Positions 24,314-32,952 of a stretch of 64,000 bases of DNA are shown piece after piece. The position numbers and the translations under genes are program-made. Below the pieces are notes generated by a model. That model was not told the DNA's origin. It did not search any database and worked only from the letters and a program-made list of their open reading frames with translations. Origin of the DNA: Adhaeribacter soli (lineage in GTDB: Bacteria; Bacteroidota; Bacteroidia; Cytophagales; Hymenobacteraceae); NCBI RefSeq assembly GCF_008727925.1, contig NZ_VTWT01000008.1, positions 124,001 through 188,000 on the forward strand, written 5' to 3'. Each line of letters starts with the position of its first letter. Position 1 is the stretch's first letter.

Positions 24314-26152
24314 TTAGCGCTTTTTCTTTTTTGGTTTGAAATTACCGGCCAGCACCCAGTCTTCCCACCGTTTCCGCGGCGCCGAAATGGTATCGGTCAG
24401 GTATTTCTCGATCATGAGGCTGGCCAGCGGAGCCGCCGAAACGCCCCCGAAACCGGCATTCTCCACGTACACGGCAATGGCAATTTTCGGATTCTCGCGG
24501 GGCGCAAAGGCCACAAAAACCGCGTGGTCGTCGCCGTGCGGGTTCTCCGAGGTTCCTGTTTTTCCGCAAACCGTAATGCCCACGTGCGCCAGCTTTGCGT
24601 AAAATCCTGTTCCCTTGGCTACTACGTCATCCATGGCATCGATCACCGGTTCAAAATGTTTCTGATCTACCGAGGTATAATGTTTTACCTGATATTTCGG
24701 CAAGGGCTTCCCGTTTTCGCCCACCGAGCGGACAATGTGCGGGGTAAAGTAAAAGCCCCGATTCGCAATAATGGCCATCAGATTCGCCATTTGCAAAGGG
24801 GTTGTGCCCAATTCCCCCTGCCCGATACTTACCGAATAAAAGTTGGAGTATTTCCAGCGGTTCTCGCCGTAATATTTATCGTAGAGTTTGCTCGTAGGAA
24901 TGATGCCTTTCTTTTCGTTCGGCAAATCGATTCCCAGTTTTGTGCCGAACCCGAAGGTCAGAATATGTTTGTTCCAGTTATCCAACCCAATTCTACTATC
25001 AATAAAGGTGTTCCGGGATTTGCCCTGGTTTATCTGATTGCGGAAAAGCTGGTAGAAATAAGGGTTGCAGGAATGTTTAATGGCAATCCTCAGGTTGGAA
25101 GGCGTTTCGTGGCCGTGAGAACATTTAATCAGCTTCTGGTTACACGGAAAACCGGTGTTTGCCGTAATCACGCCGTCCTGCATAGAAATAAGCGCCTGCA
25201 CCAGCTTAAAAATGGAGCCCGGCGGATAACTAGCCATGATTGGGCGGTTAAACAGGGTTTTGAGCGAATCGCGCTGTAGTGCGAGGTAATTCTTACCGAA
25301 CTCCTTACCCGTAAGCAAATTCGGGTCATAGCCCGGCGCCGAAACATAGGAAAGGATCTCGCCGGTCGAAGGTTCAATGGCCACCACCGAACCGATCTTG
25401 CCTTTCATCAGCTTTTCGCCGTACTGCTGCAGCTCCAGATCGATGGTACTTACCAGGTTCTGGCCCGCTACCGAAAGGGTGTCGTATTCGCCGTCGCGGA
25501 AAGGGCCTTTGTCGATGCCGCGCACGTTCACCATCTTGTACTTCACGCCCCGCTTACCCATCAGGAACTGCTCGTACTCCGATTCTATGCCGCTGATACC
25601 TAAATATTCGCCGGGCAGGTATTTGCTGTATTTCGGGTTCTCTAATTTAGCCGGGCTGATCTCGCCAATATACCCTAAGGCATGGGCCAGGCTTTGGTGA
25701 GTATAGCCCCGAACGGTACGCGCATTGATGTAAAAACCCGGAAAATCGGACAGGTACTCCTGAATGGAAGCAAATTCCTGAGTAGATAAACGGGTAAGGA
25801 ACGGCGAAGGCTTTACGTAGGAATACGCTTTGGCCGTTTTCATTTTCTCCCGGAATTCTTCCAACGGAATGTTAAAGACCTTGCAGAAATGAAGCGTATC
25901 CGGATTTTTGGCTTCTTTGGGTACGATCATCAGGTCGTAAACCGGCATGTTCTGCACCAGCAAACGGCCGTCGCGGTCGTAGATCAAACCCCGGAAAGGG
26001 TACTGGATAATTTTCTGAATGGCGTTATTTTCCGCCGCCAGCTTATAACTGTTGTCAATTACCTGAATGTAAAACAGCTTCAGCGCGTAAACGGCAGCAA
26101 CAGCCAGAAAAATGGCCTGTATAACGTATTTCCGATCTTCTAGATACTTCAT
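24314..26152 (-). CDS. mrdA: Penicillin-binding protein 2 (rod-shape transpeptidase)
   Basis: 612 residues. One N-terminal membrane anchor (IQAIFLAVAAVYALKLFYIQ), a pedestal domain, then the transpeptidase domain with the active-site tetrad S-I-F-K near residue 311, S-C-N near 362, and K-T-G-T near 530. Class B PBP that cross-links peptidoglycan made by RodA. Its ATG overlaps the mreD stop by 4 nt (ATGA), so translation is coupled. Confidence 0.96.
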   Translation of the reverse strand: MKYLEDRKYVIQAIFLAVAAVYALKLFYIQVIDNSYKLAAENNAIQKIIQYPFRGLIYDRDGRLLVQNMPVYDLMIVPKEAKNPDTLHFCKVFNIPLEEFREKMKTAKAYSYVKPSPFLTRLSTQEFASIQEYLSDFPGFYINARTVRGYTHQSLAHALGYIGEISPAKLENPKYSKYLPGEYLGISGIESEYEQFLMGKRGVKYKMVNVRGIDKGPFRDGEYDTLSVAGQNLVSTIDLELQQYGEKLMKGKIGSVVAIEPSTGEILSYVSAPGYDPNLLTGKEFGKNYLALQRDSLKTLFNRPIMASYPPGSIFKLVQALISMQDGVITANTGFPCNQKLIKCSHGHETPSNLRIAIKHSCNPYFYQLFRNQINQGKSRNTFIDSRIGLDNWNKHILTFGFGTKLGIDLPNEKKGIIPTSKLYDKYYGENRWKYSNFYSVSIGQGELGTTPLQMANLMAIIANRGFYFTPHIVRSVGENGKPLPKYQVKHYTSVDQKHFEPVIDAMDDVVAKGTGFYAKLAHVGITVCGKTGTSENPHGDDHAVFVAFAPRENPKIAIAVYVENAGFGGVSAAPLASLMIEKYLTDTISAPRKRWEDWVLAGNFKPKKKKR

Positions 26153-26670
26153 CTGGCAACCCGGCGCGCAGAGAAAAACAACAATTGCAGAATTACAACC
26201 ACGGTAAAAGTAAACAAGCTGCTGGCCAACACCTTAAGTAACGTAAAACCTACCAGTTTAATGCCTCCCAGTTCCAGGAAAAACAGCAACAGATGGTGCA
26301 GCACGATCAGGATAAGGGCATAGGTAATAAACCAGCGCCACCCCATCAGGTTCACGTTTACCGAATCGTTGGCATCGTAATCGTCGCGCGGCGTTAAAAA
26401 CCGCAACACATACGGCCGGATGTAGGTGAGTAACACGCAGGCCCCGGCATGAATTCCCGCGGTATCAAAAAAAGTATCGATGGTAATGCCGGTAGTAAAA
26501 CCCATGAGCATCAGAATTACGGGCGGCAGCTGAATGGGAAGAAACAACAGGAACGCCACATAAATAAAGCAGAAAGCCGTATTGAACAGCACCAGGTACT
26601 GAAACAGGAAGATCTGCAGCGCTACAAAAATAAAGAACTGAAACAAATGGCTGATGCCGAGCTTACTCAT
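26149..26670 (-). CDS. mreD: Rod-shape-determining membrane protein MreD
   Basis: 173 residues, five or six membrane helices, poorly conserved in sequence as usual for MreD. Identity rests on size, topology and its place between mreC (8-nt overlap) and mrdA (4-nt overlap). MreD joins MreC and the RodA-PBP2 pair in the elongasome. Confidence 0.9.
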   Translation of the reverse strand: MSKLGISHLFQFFIFVALQIFLFQYLVLFNTAFCFIYVAFLLFLPIQLPPVILMLMGFTTGITIDTFFDTAGIHAGACVLLTYIRPYVLRFLTPRDDYDANDSVNVNLMGWRWFITYALILIVLHHLLLFFLELGGIKLVGFTLLKVLASSLFTFTVVVILQLLFFSARRVAR

Positions 26671-27529
26671 CTTCCCCTCCTTTCACCAGGTTTTCCAAAG
26701 AATCGCGCTCTGCCTGCCGGGCATTATCGATCACGTACACAAAGTTGAGGCGGGTAAAGGGCACCGCCAGCCTTACTTTTATGGTAAAAAAGCTTTTATC
26801 CGATTCCTTCTTCACCGAAATTACCCGTCCGATCATGATGCCTTCCGGAAACAGAGAGTTATACCCGGAAGTAATGACCGTATCGCCTTTAAACACCTTT
26901 ACGTGCAGCGGTACATAATCCAGCGAAGCCGTAAGTTCATCGTCGGTGGGGCTCCATTTAACAGTACCGAAGGTGCCATCGCGCTTTAACTTGGCCGATA
27001 CCAGGGCTTTGGAGTGCAGCACCGAAGTTACAATGCTGTAATTGGCCGAAACGCTCTTAACCCTTCCCGCTACGCCTTCGGGCGCTACCACGCCCATTCC
27101 GGCCCGGATACCGTCCTTTTTACCCACGTTCAGGGTAAAGTAGTTTTCGCGTAAGCGGAAGGAATTCTTGATAACCTTAGCGCCGATAAATTTGTAAGGA
27201 ATAGGCTGGTTCAGGGAGTCCGGTTTTACCAGCACACTGTCTACCCGGCCAAAGGTAGTGTCTTCGGCCAGTTGGCGCTGCCGGAACAGGTCTTCTTTCA
27301 GGTGCGCGTTTTCCCGCACCAAAGCCTGGTTAACCGGAATCAAACGGAAGTAATCGGTTACGTTGCTTTGCATTTCCAGCACTTTTCCCACGTAGGTATT
27401 GGCCGAATTATAAAAAGCGGCGTTTTGGTACGAATTGTTCTGCACCAGCAGGTAAATGCTGAATGCCTCGAGGATCAGGAATACCAGAAAAGCCCGATAG
27501 CGGTAAATAAATGCAAATAAATTCCGCAT
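26663..27529 (-). CDS. mreC: Rod-shape-determining protein MreC
   Basis: 288 residues. One N-terminal membrane helix (YRAFLVFLILEAFSIYLLVQ), a coiled coil at about 55-95, and the periplasmic double beta-barrel with VGKKDGIRAGMGVVAPEGVAG and TSGYNSLFPEGIMIGRV, the family's Gly-rich loops. It activates PBP2 and links it to MreB filaments. 10 bp after mreB; overlaps mreD by 8 nt. Confidence 0.95.
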   Translation of the reverse strand: MRNLFAFIYRYRAFLVFLILEAFSIYLLVQNNSYQNAAFYNSANTYVGKVLEMQSNVTDYFRLIPVNQALVRENAHLKEDLFRQRQLAEDTTFGRVDSVLVKPDSLNQPIPYKFIGAKVIKNSFRLRENYFTLNVGKKDGIRAGMGVVAPEGVAGRVKSVSANYSIVTSVLHSKALVSAKLKRDGTFGTVKWSPTDDELTASLDYVPLHVKVFKGDTVITSGYNSLFPEGIMIGRVISVKKESDKSFFTIKVRLAVPFTRLNFVYVIDNARQAERDSLENLVKGGEDE

Positions 27530-27539
27530 TCAGAGCTGC

Positions 27540-28565
27540 TTAGGTCAGCAGTACGTTTTTAAAACCTTCAATATTTTTAATGGCCGTACCCGTACCCCGC
27601 ACCACGGCGCGCAACGGATCTTCGGCAATGTGGATCGGCAGTTTGGTTTTAACCGCTAAACGACGGTCGAGGCCGCGAAGCAAGGCGCCGCCACCGGTCA
27701 GGTGGATCCCGTTGTCGTAAATATCGGCGGAAAGCTCCGGCGGCGCTACTTCCAGCGCTTTCAGAACGGCTTCCTCAATTTTAGAAACCGATTTATCGAG
27801 GGCAATAGCAATCTCCTGGTAAGAAACTTTAATTACTTTCGGAATACCGGTCATTAAGTCGCGGCCTCGGATCTCGTAATCGGCCGGCGGGTTTTCCAGG
27901 TCGCTCAGGGCCGCACCTACTTCAATTTTAATTTTTTCGGCAGAACGTTCCCCGATGAGCAGGTTGTGCTGGCGGCGCATATGGTCCAGAATATCCTGGT
28001 TAAAAACGTCGCCGGCAGTTTTAATGGACTGGTCGCAAACAATGCCGGAAAGCGCGATTACGGCAATTTCGGTCGTTCCGCCCCCGATATCCACGATCAT
28101 GGAGCCGATCGGCTGTTCCACGTCGATGCCGATACCAATGGCGGCGGCCATCGGCTCCTGGATCATCCAGACCTCTTTGGCGCCGGCGTGCTCGGCCGAG
28201 TCGCGTACCGCCCGTTTTTCAACCTCGGTAATGCCCGAAGGAATGCAAATTACCATGCGGTGCGATGGCTGGAAGAAACGGCTGCCGGTATCGATCATCT
28301 TGATCATGCCCCGGATCATTTCTTCGGCCGCGTGGAAATCGGCAATTACCCCGTCTTTTAGCGGGCGGATGGTTCTGATATTGTCGTGGGTTTTTTCGTG
28401 CATCTGCATCGCCTGCCGTCCCACGGCCAACACCTTGTTCGAAATCCGGTCTTTGGCTATAATGGATGGCTCGTCGACTACAATTTTATCGTTATGAATG
28501 ATCAGGGTATTGGCCGTACCCAAATCTATCGCTATATCGGAAGTAAGAAAATTGAAGAATCCCAT
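27540..28565 (-). CDS. mreB: Actin-like cell-shape protein MreB
   Basis: 341 residues, standard length. Actin-fold ATP sites are plain: DLGTANTLI (phosphate 1) at residues 14-22, VDIGGGTTEIAVI (phosphate 2) near 158, and HLTGGGALLRGLDRRL (adenosine) near 290. It forms membrane-bound filaments that guide side-wall synthesis. First gene of the five-gene minus-strand operon mreB-mreC-mreD-mrdA-rodA. Confidence 0.98.
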   Translation of the reverse strand: MGFFNFLTSDIAIDLGTANTLIIHNDKIVVDEPSIIAKDRISNKVLAVGRQAMQMHEKTHDNIRTIRPLKDGVIADFHAAEEMIRGMIKMIDTGSRFFQPSHRMVICIPSGITEVEKRAVRDSAEHAGAKEVWMIQEPMAAAIGIGIDVEQPIGSMIVDIGGGTTEIAVIALSGIVCDQSIKTAGDVFNQDILDHMRRQHNLLIGERSAEKIKIEVGAALSDLENPPADYEIRGRDLMTGIPKVIKVSYQEIAIALDKSVSKIEEAVLKALEVAPPELSADIYDNGIHLTGGGALLRGLDRRLAVKTKLPIHIAEDPLRAVVRGTGTAIKNIEGFKNVLLT

Positions 28566-28840
28566 TTAATTTGGTCTTTAACAACACAGAATTAAAGCAA
28601 AAAGCTAAAACCCCGTATTTATCCGGTGCAAAAATAAGCAAATTCCCTGAATTTCGGAGTGCTATTTTCAATTACCTTTACAGGCATTCCCTTAAACTAC
28701 ATCCTGAAAAAGTTCAGCAACTAACCCGCCGGGCCCGGCACCGCAACACAACTTGGCCTTAGCCTTACAGCAAGCTAAACCAAATTGAAAAATATTTATA
28801 ATACCGGACCGGAACCCAGAACAAATTCAGCTATTAATTG

Positions 28841-28848
28841 TACTTTTG
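28841..28848 (+). promoter_or_regulatory. Bacteroidota -7 box TAnnTTTG for the 28862 gene
   Basis: TACTTTTG lies 13 nt before the ATG at 28862, so the leader would be very short. No good -33 TTG is seen at the right spacing. The spacer 28566-28861 must also hold the mreB promoter on the other strand, which I could not place. Confidence 0.4.
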
Positions 28849-28861
28849 TTAAAACTAAATT

Positions 28862-29278
28862 ATGGTGCAAACGCTCGATTATACTTTACAGGAGTACCGG
28901 CAGGATCTAGGCATCATTTTTTTCCGTTGGCTGATGCCTGCAGACACCGAACAACTGATAACCGGCTACACGCAAGTACTGGAAACCACCGACTTCGACA
29001 CGACCCACTGCTGGCTTTTCGATACCCGCCGCCGCGGCCCGGCTACGGCAGAAGCCGAAAGCTGGTATTTTCAAACGTATATTCCCAGACTGGTTTCGCT
29101 GCTGCAAAAGCCGCATTACATTGCCGTACTGCACACCCCCACGCATTTTATTCACTTGCGCGACGTGATTGGTTTCGACATCTTCCTGAAACACACCAAA
29201 GGCACCCTGCTAACCATGGAGTTCTTCGAATCGGAACAAAAAGCTGTGGAATGGCTAAAGGCCACGCAGGAGGCATAG
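28862..29278 (+). CDS. Uncharacterised SpoIIAA/STAS-like protein
   Basis: 138 residues, no signal or membrane helix. The pattern of a substrate-like first strand, WLFDTRRRGPATAEAESWY, HYIAVLHTPTHF and EFFESEQKAVEWLK at the end resembles small SpoIIAA-like/STAS-fold proteins found in Cytophagales, where the last helix has a conserved AxxWL. Function unknown. It is divergent from mreB and convergent with purH; a shared bidirectional terminator follows. Confidence 0.7.
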   Translation: MVQTLDYTLQEYRQDLGIIFFRWLMPADTEQLITGYTQVLETTDFDTTHCWLFDTRRRGPATAEAESWYFQTYIPRLVSLLQKPHYIAVLHTPTHFIHLRDVIGFDIFLKHTKGTLLTMEFFESEQKAVEWLKATQEA

Positions 29279-29310
29279 ATTTTCCATAAACAGTATAGAA
29301 ATTCAAAAAA

Positions 29311-29352
29311 AAAGTAAAGCCGCTTCGGAATACCCGGAGCGGCTTTACTTTT
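29311..29352. terminator. Bidirectional terminator between 28862 gene and purH
   Basis: AAAGTAAAGCCGCT (29311-29324) pairs with AGCGGCTTTACTTT (29338-29351). A and T runs on both sides let it work for both convergent genes. Confidence 0.9.
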
Positions 29353-29381
29353 TCAGCTGAAATGGTAGCGTTTTCAGATAA

Positions 29382-29414
29382 AAACCTCCCATGCCTCAGA
29401 GACTTGGGAGGTTT
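29382..29414. repeat. Palindrome near purH 3' end
   Basis: AAACCTCCCA (29382-29391) pairs with TGGGAGGTTT (29405-29414). It sits 24 bp past the purH stop and resembles the AACCTGTGAGGTT-type dispersed palindromes at 11112. Confidence 0.65.
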
Positions 29415-29437
29415 AAAGAATTGTAATTCAGAAAGAA

Positions 29438-30970
29438 TTAGTGTTTGAAATGGCGCACGCCGGTAAATACCATGGCCATGTTGTGCGCATTGCAGTAGTC
29501 GATGGAATCCTGGTCTTTTACCGAACCGCCGGGTTGCACTACCGCCACAATACCGGCCTGATCCGCAATTTCAACGCAGTCCGGGAAGGGGAAGAACGCA
29601 TCGGAAGCCATTACCGCGCCGTTCAGGTCGAAACCGAAGCTTCTGGCTTTTTCGATGGCCTGGCGCAAAGCATCTACGCGAGAGGTCTGGCCTACGCCAC
29701 TAGCCAAGAGTTGATCTTCTTTTGCCAGAACAATGGTGTTCGATTTGGTGTGCTTGCAAACTTTGGCGGCAAATACCAGGGCGCGTTTTTCAGCATCGGT
29801 TGCCTGGCGTTCGGTTACCGGTTTAAAGTCGGCTTCGGTTTCGGTTTTCAGGTCTTTGTCCTGCTCAATTACGCCGTTCAGCAAAGTCTTGAATTGCTTT
29901 TTGGAAAGTTCTACCGGTTTCTGTTTCAGCAGGATGCGGTTCTTTTTCGATTTCAGTAACTCCAGCGCATCAGCGGCAAATTCCGGCGCGATCAGCACTT
30001 CAAAGAAAAGCTTGTTCAGTTCTTCGGCCGTTTCCAGATCGATGGCTTTGTTTGAAATAATTACGCCGCCAAACGCCGAAACCGGATCGCAGGAAAGCGC
30101 ATTCAGATAAGCTTCTTTCGGCGAACCGGCTACGGCTACGCCGCAGGCATTGGTATGCTTCAGGATCGCAAAAGCCGGCTTATCGGTGAATTCAGCCATT
30201 AAAGCCACGGCGGCATCTACGTCTACCAGGTTGTTGTACGATAACTGTTTGCCGTTCAGCTGCTCGAACAGGGCTTCCAGGTCGCCGAAGAAAGTTGCTG
30301 ACTGGTGCGGGTTTTCGCCGTAACGCAACGGTGTAGCCTGACCAATGCTCTGCTTGAAAGCCGGTTCGTTCGCAGCCGCGCCGTTCAGGTAATTGAAAAT
30401 GTGGGTATCATAGTGCGAAGAAACGTTGAAAGCTTTGGCAGCAAATTTCTTGCGGTCTTCCAGATCGGTTGCGCCGCTTTTGCTTTGCAGCAGTTCCAGC
30501 ACCTCGGTGTACTGAGAGCGGGAGGAAATTATGAGCACATCGTTAAAATTCTTAGCCGCCGCGCGGATCAGGGAAATACCGCCAATGTCGATCTTCTCGA
30601 TGATGTCCTGTTCGGAAGCGCCGGAAGCTACGGTTTCCTCAAACGGATACAGGTCTACAATTACCAGGTCAAACGTCGGAATTTCGTATTTGCTCACCTC
30701 CTGCTTATCGGAATCGTTCCCGCGGCGATGCAGAATACCACCGAACACTTTCGGGTGCAGGGTTTTTACGCGCCCGCCGAAAATTGCCGGATAATCGGTC
30801 AGGTTTTCTACGGCCGTAACGTTGGCGCCAAGCTCTTCCAGGAAGGTCTGGGTACCGCCGGTTGAATAGAATTGCACACCTTCGGCTTTCAGGAAATTGA
30901 TAAGCGGCTTCAGCCGGTCTTTGTAATAAACCGAAACCAGGGCAGATTTAATTTTAACGGAATGAGTCAT
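29438..30970 (-). CDS. purH: Bifunctional AICAR formyltransferase / IMP cyclohydrolase
   Basis: 510 residues, full length. The N-terminal MGS-like cyclohydrolase domain starts IKSALVSVYYKDRLKPLINF with STGGT (residues 36-40) and the TLHPKVFGGIL segment. The AICAR transformylase domain holds LRYGENPHQSA and LKHTNACGVA with the catalytic Lys-His, and ends MVFTGVRHFKH. These are the last two steps of IMP synthesis. purN, an earlier step of the same path, lies 276 bp upstream on the same strand. Confidence 0.97.
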   Translation of the reverse strand: MTHSVKIKSALVSVYYKDRLKPLINFLKAEGVQFYSTGGTQTFLEELGANVTAVENLTDYPAIFGGRVKTLHPKVFGGILHRRGNDSDKQEVSKYEIPTFDLVIVDLYPFEETVASGASEQDIIEKIDIGGISLIRAAAKNFNDVLIISSRSQYTEVLELLQSKSGATDLEDRKKFAAKAFNVSSHYDTHIFNYLNGAAANEPAFKQSIGQATPLRYGENPHQSATFFGDLEALFEQLNGKQLSYNNLVDVDAAVALMAEFTDKPAFAILKHTNACGVAVAGSPKEAYLNALSCDPVSAFGGVIISNKAIDLETAEELNKLFFEVLIAPEFAADALELLKSKKNRILLKQKPVELSKKQFKTLLNGVIEQDKDLKTETEADFKPVTERQATDAEKRALVFAAKVCKHTKSNTIVLAKEDQLLASGVGQTSRVDALRQAIEKARSFGFDLNGAVMASDAFFPFPDCVEIADQAGIVAVVQPGGSVKDQDSIDYCNAHNMAMVFTGVRHFKH

Positions 30971-31033
30971 TGTATAATGTGCTAATTATTTAATGTGGTA
31001 ATGTGCTATTTTTTTTATGTGCCTAATTTATTG

Positions 31034-31150
31034 CTGTTTCGGACATCTGTGTCCGAAACTAATCCTGCCGCAGACATCTATGTCCGCATACCTGAACACG
31101 GGGACACGGATGTCCCCGGCAGATTGCTTCCGGACACACATGTCCGGAAG
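31034..31150. repeat. Four-hairpin array, orientation 1
   Basis: Four hairpins share a GGACA..TGTCC core but differ in outer arms: TTTCGGACA/TGTCCGAAA (31037-31058), GCAGACA/TGTCCGC (31070-31087), CGGGGACA/TGTCCCCG (31099-31118), CTTCCGGACA/TGTCCGGAAG (31127-31150). The same four in reverse order and orientation occur at 54421-54534. Confidence 0.9.
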
Positions 31151-31160
31151 AGCAGTTTAT

Positions 31161-31188
31161 GTAGCGTAAGGTTTAAACCCTACGCTAC
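31161..31188. repeat. 28-nt palindrome
   Basis: GTAGCGTAAGGTTT / AAACCCTACGCTAC, one mismatch; near copy of the palindrome at 11071-11100. Confidence 0.85.
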
Positions 31189-31246
31189 GGGTATTTTAAA
31201 AACAAAAATGGCCGAAGGTTTTTCAACCGTTCAGCCATTCAACAAT

Positions 31247-31825
31247 TTAACCTTTTAAAAGTCTTTCAATGGTGGGCGCAAAGTGCTTGTGTTCCAGTTC
31301 TAAAACCCGCGCGGCCACTTCTTCGGCAGAATCTTCCGGCGACACGTGGCAGCGGGCCTGCAAAATGGCCTCGCCTTCGTCGAAGTGTTCGTTTACGTAG
31401 TGGATCGTAATGCCGGACTCTGCTTCCTGAGCAGCCACTACGGCGGCGTGCACGTGGTGCCCGTACATGCCCTTGCCCCCATATTTCGGCAATAGGGCCG
31501 GATGAATGTTAATGATCTTATCCGGGAACTCTTTCACAAAATTTTCCGGAATAAGCCACAGAAAGCCAGCCAGTACGATCAGATCAGGATTGAATTTTTT
31601 AACCTTTTTTAGTACCGTTCCGTCTTTGAATTCGGCGCGGGTAAAAGTAAAGGCCGGCACGTTGAAGTTTTCGGCACGTTTCAGGGCGTAAGCTTCCGGA
31701 TTGTTGGAAAAAAGGGCCGCCACGCGGATATTCGGGTGATGCTCGAAGTACTCAAAAATGCGCTGGGCATTGCTTCCGGAGCCGGAGGCGAAAAGGACAA
31801 GGTTCTTAAAATGCGTGTCTGCCAT
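31247..31825 (-). CDS. purN: Phosphoribosylglycinamide formyltransferase
   Basis: 192 residues from the ATG at 31825; an upstream ATG at 31846 adds seven unlikely residues. The fold opens KNLVLFASGSGSNAQRI with the Gly-Ser loop that binds phosphate. The catalytic Asn-His pair is in NIHPALLPKYGG, and the late Asp in HYVNEHFDEGEAI. It formylates GAR with 10-formyl-THF, the third step of purine synthesis. The hairpin array lies between it and purH. Confidence 0.96.
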   Translation of the reverse strand: MADTHFKNLVLFASGSGSNAQRIFEYFEHHPNIRVAALFSNNPEAYALKRAENFNVPAFTFTRAEFKDGTVLKKVKKFNPDLIVLAGFLWLIPENFVKEFPDKIINIHPALLPKYGGKGMYGHHVHAAVVAAQEAESGITIHYVNEHFDEGEAILQARCHVSPEDSAEEVAARVLELEHKHFAPTIERLLKG

Positions 31826-31931
31826 AGAATGAAAAGACAAGCACAAATATAGCCGTTAAAAACGGGGAAAACCGCGCCCGTGCCGAATAAAAATTGTTTC
31901 GTTTAACGCTTTCCCGTTTATTCTTTCCGGA

Positions 31932-32444
31932 ATGAAAATTGAGACCGAGAGATTCCTATTGCGCCCCTGGCAAACCGGCGACGAAACGGCCCTGGTGAAA
32001 CACGCCAACAACAAAAAGATCTGGCTGAACCTTCGCGATTCGTTTCCGCACCCTTATACCCCGGAAGATGCCCGCACCTGGGTACAGATCGCCAGCGATG
32101 ATCCGAACATCCTGAACTTTGCTATTGAGTTTAGCGGCGAACCCATAGGTGGCATGGGGCTAGCCCTGAAAGATGATATTTACTACCGGAGCGCCGAAAT
32201 TGGTTACTGGCTGGGTGAAGCTTTCTGGAACAAAGGAATTGCTACGGAAGCAACGAAGGCGTTAACGCGGTTCGCCTTTCAGCACTATGATATCTGCCGT
32301 TTATACGCCGGGGTATTTGCCTACAATAAAGCTTCTATGCGGGTGCTGGAGAAAGCCGGTTTTACCCTGGAGGCCGCTCTGAAAAAAGCCGTTACCAAAA
32401 ACAAGCAGACCGTTGATGAATATATTTTTGCGGTGGTGAAATGA
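31932..32444 (+). CDS. GNAT acetyltransferase (RimJ/RimL type)
   Basis: 170 residues. RFLLRPWQTGDE is the usual first strand of the Acetyltransf_3 group; AEIGYWLGEAFWNKGIATEA holds the acetyl-CoA pyrophosphate loop, and AFNKASMRVLEKAGF-like VFAYNKASMRVLEKAGF is the classical C-terminal motif. The acceptor may be a protein N-terminus or a small amine. Divergent from purN with about 100 bp between. Confidence 0.88.
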   Translation: MKIETERFLLRPWQTGDETALVKHANNKKIWLNLRDSFPHPYTPEDARTWVQIASDDPNILNFAIEFSGEPIGGMGLALKDDIYYRSAEIGYWLGEAFWNKGIATEATKALTRFAFQHYDICRLYAGVFAYNKASMRVLEKAGFTLEAALKKAVTKNKQTVDEYIFAVVK

Positions 32445-32483
32445 TTTCCTGAAGGATAGTGATTGGAATTATGAACTGAATTA

Positions 32484-32640
32484 GGGTGTCATTCCGATCG
32501 AAGCCGAGGAAACTATTGGTTACTACTATGGCATTTGAGCATTCCTGAGACGGGAGTCGAAAGGACCCAGCGTAGCTGTAATAAATGCTTTTCGTTCGGG
32601 TTCGGTACGCGATGGTTCCCTCCACAAGGTCGGGATGACC
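32484..32640. repeat. Degenerate inverted repeat of the GTCAT..CGAAGCCGAGG type
   Basis: GTGTCATTCCGATCGAAGCC near 32484 faces GGTTCCCTCC..GGTCGGGATGAC near 32608-32640. It is a decayed member of the inverted module seen at 57797-57935. The stretch 32445-32898 has no convincing gene. Confidence 0.5.
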
Positions 32641-32898
32641 CAATAATGTTGCTTATTTTGACGGATATGGTGAAAACACCCCTCTGCTCCCCTCAAAGGC
32701 CGAGCTGTTTCATTCTGACTAAAGAGTATCCCCTTCTGCATTTATAGTGGAATTAGCTGCCTGCTGCTCTTTGCAAAAACCGCTTTTTTGAGGCCGTTGC
32801 CTCACTGAAGTTACAAACTTCAGAGTATTTATAGGTCTAAGTTATAAACTTAGACCAGCATTTTAGATACTAAAAACGACTATGCCGCGGTAGAAAGC

Positions 32899-32933
32899 AA
32901 AAAGCCGCAATAGAAAATCTCTTGCGGCTTTTT
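32899..32933. terminator. Terminator of the metalloprotease gene
   Basis: AAAAAGCCGCAA (32899-32910) pairs with TTGCGGCTTTTT (32922-32933), perfect 12-bp stem; usable from both sides. Confidence 0.9.
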
Positions 32934-32952
32934 ACCTGAATTGCATAGCGTT

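Noticed and set aside
31034-31150. CRISPR array
   Set aside because: Four units with different arms, no constant repeat, no unique spacers, no cas genes.
32526-32747. ORFs on both strands in the 32.5 kb spacer
   Set aside because: They overlap a degenerate inverted repeat and show no protein-like pattern.
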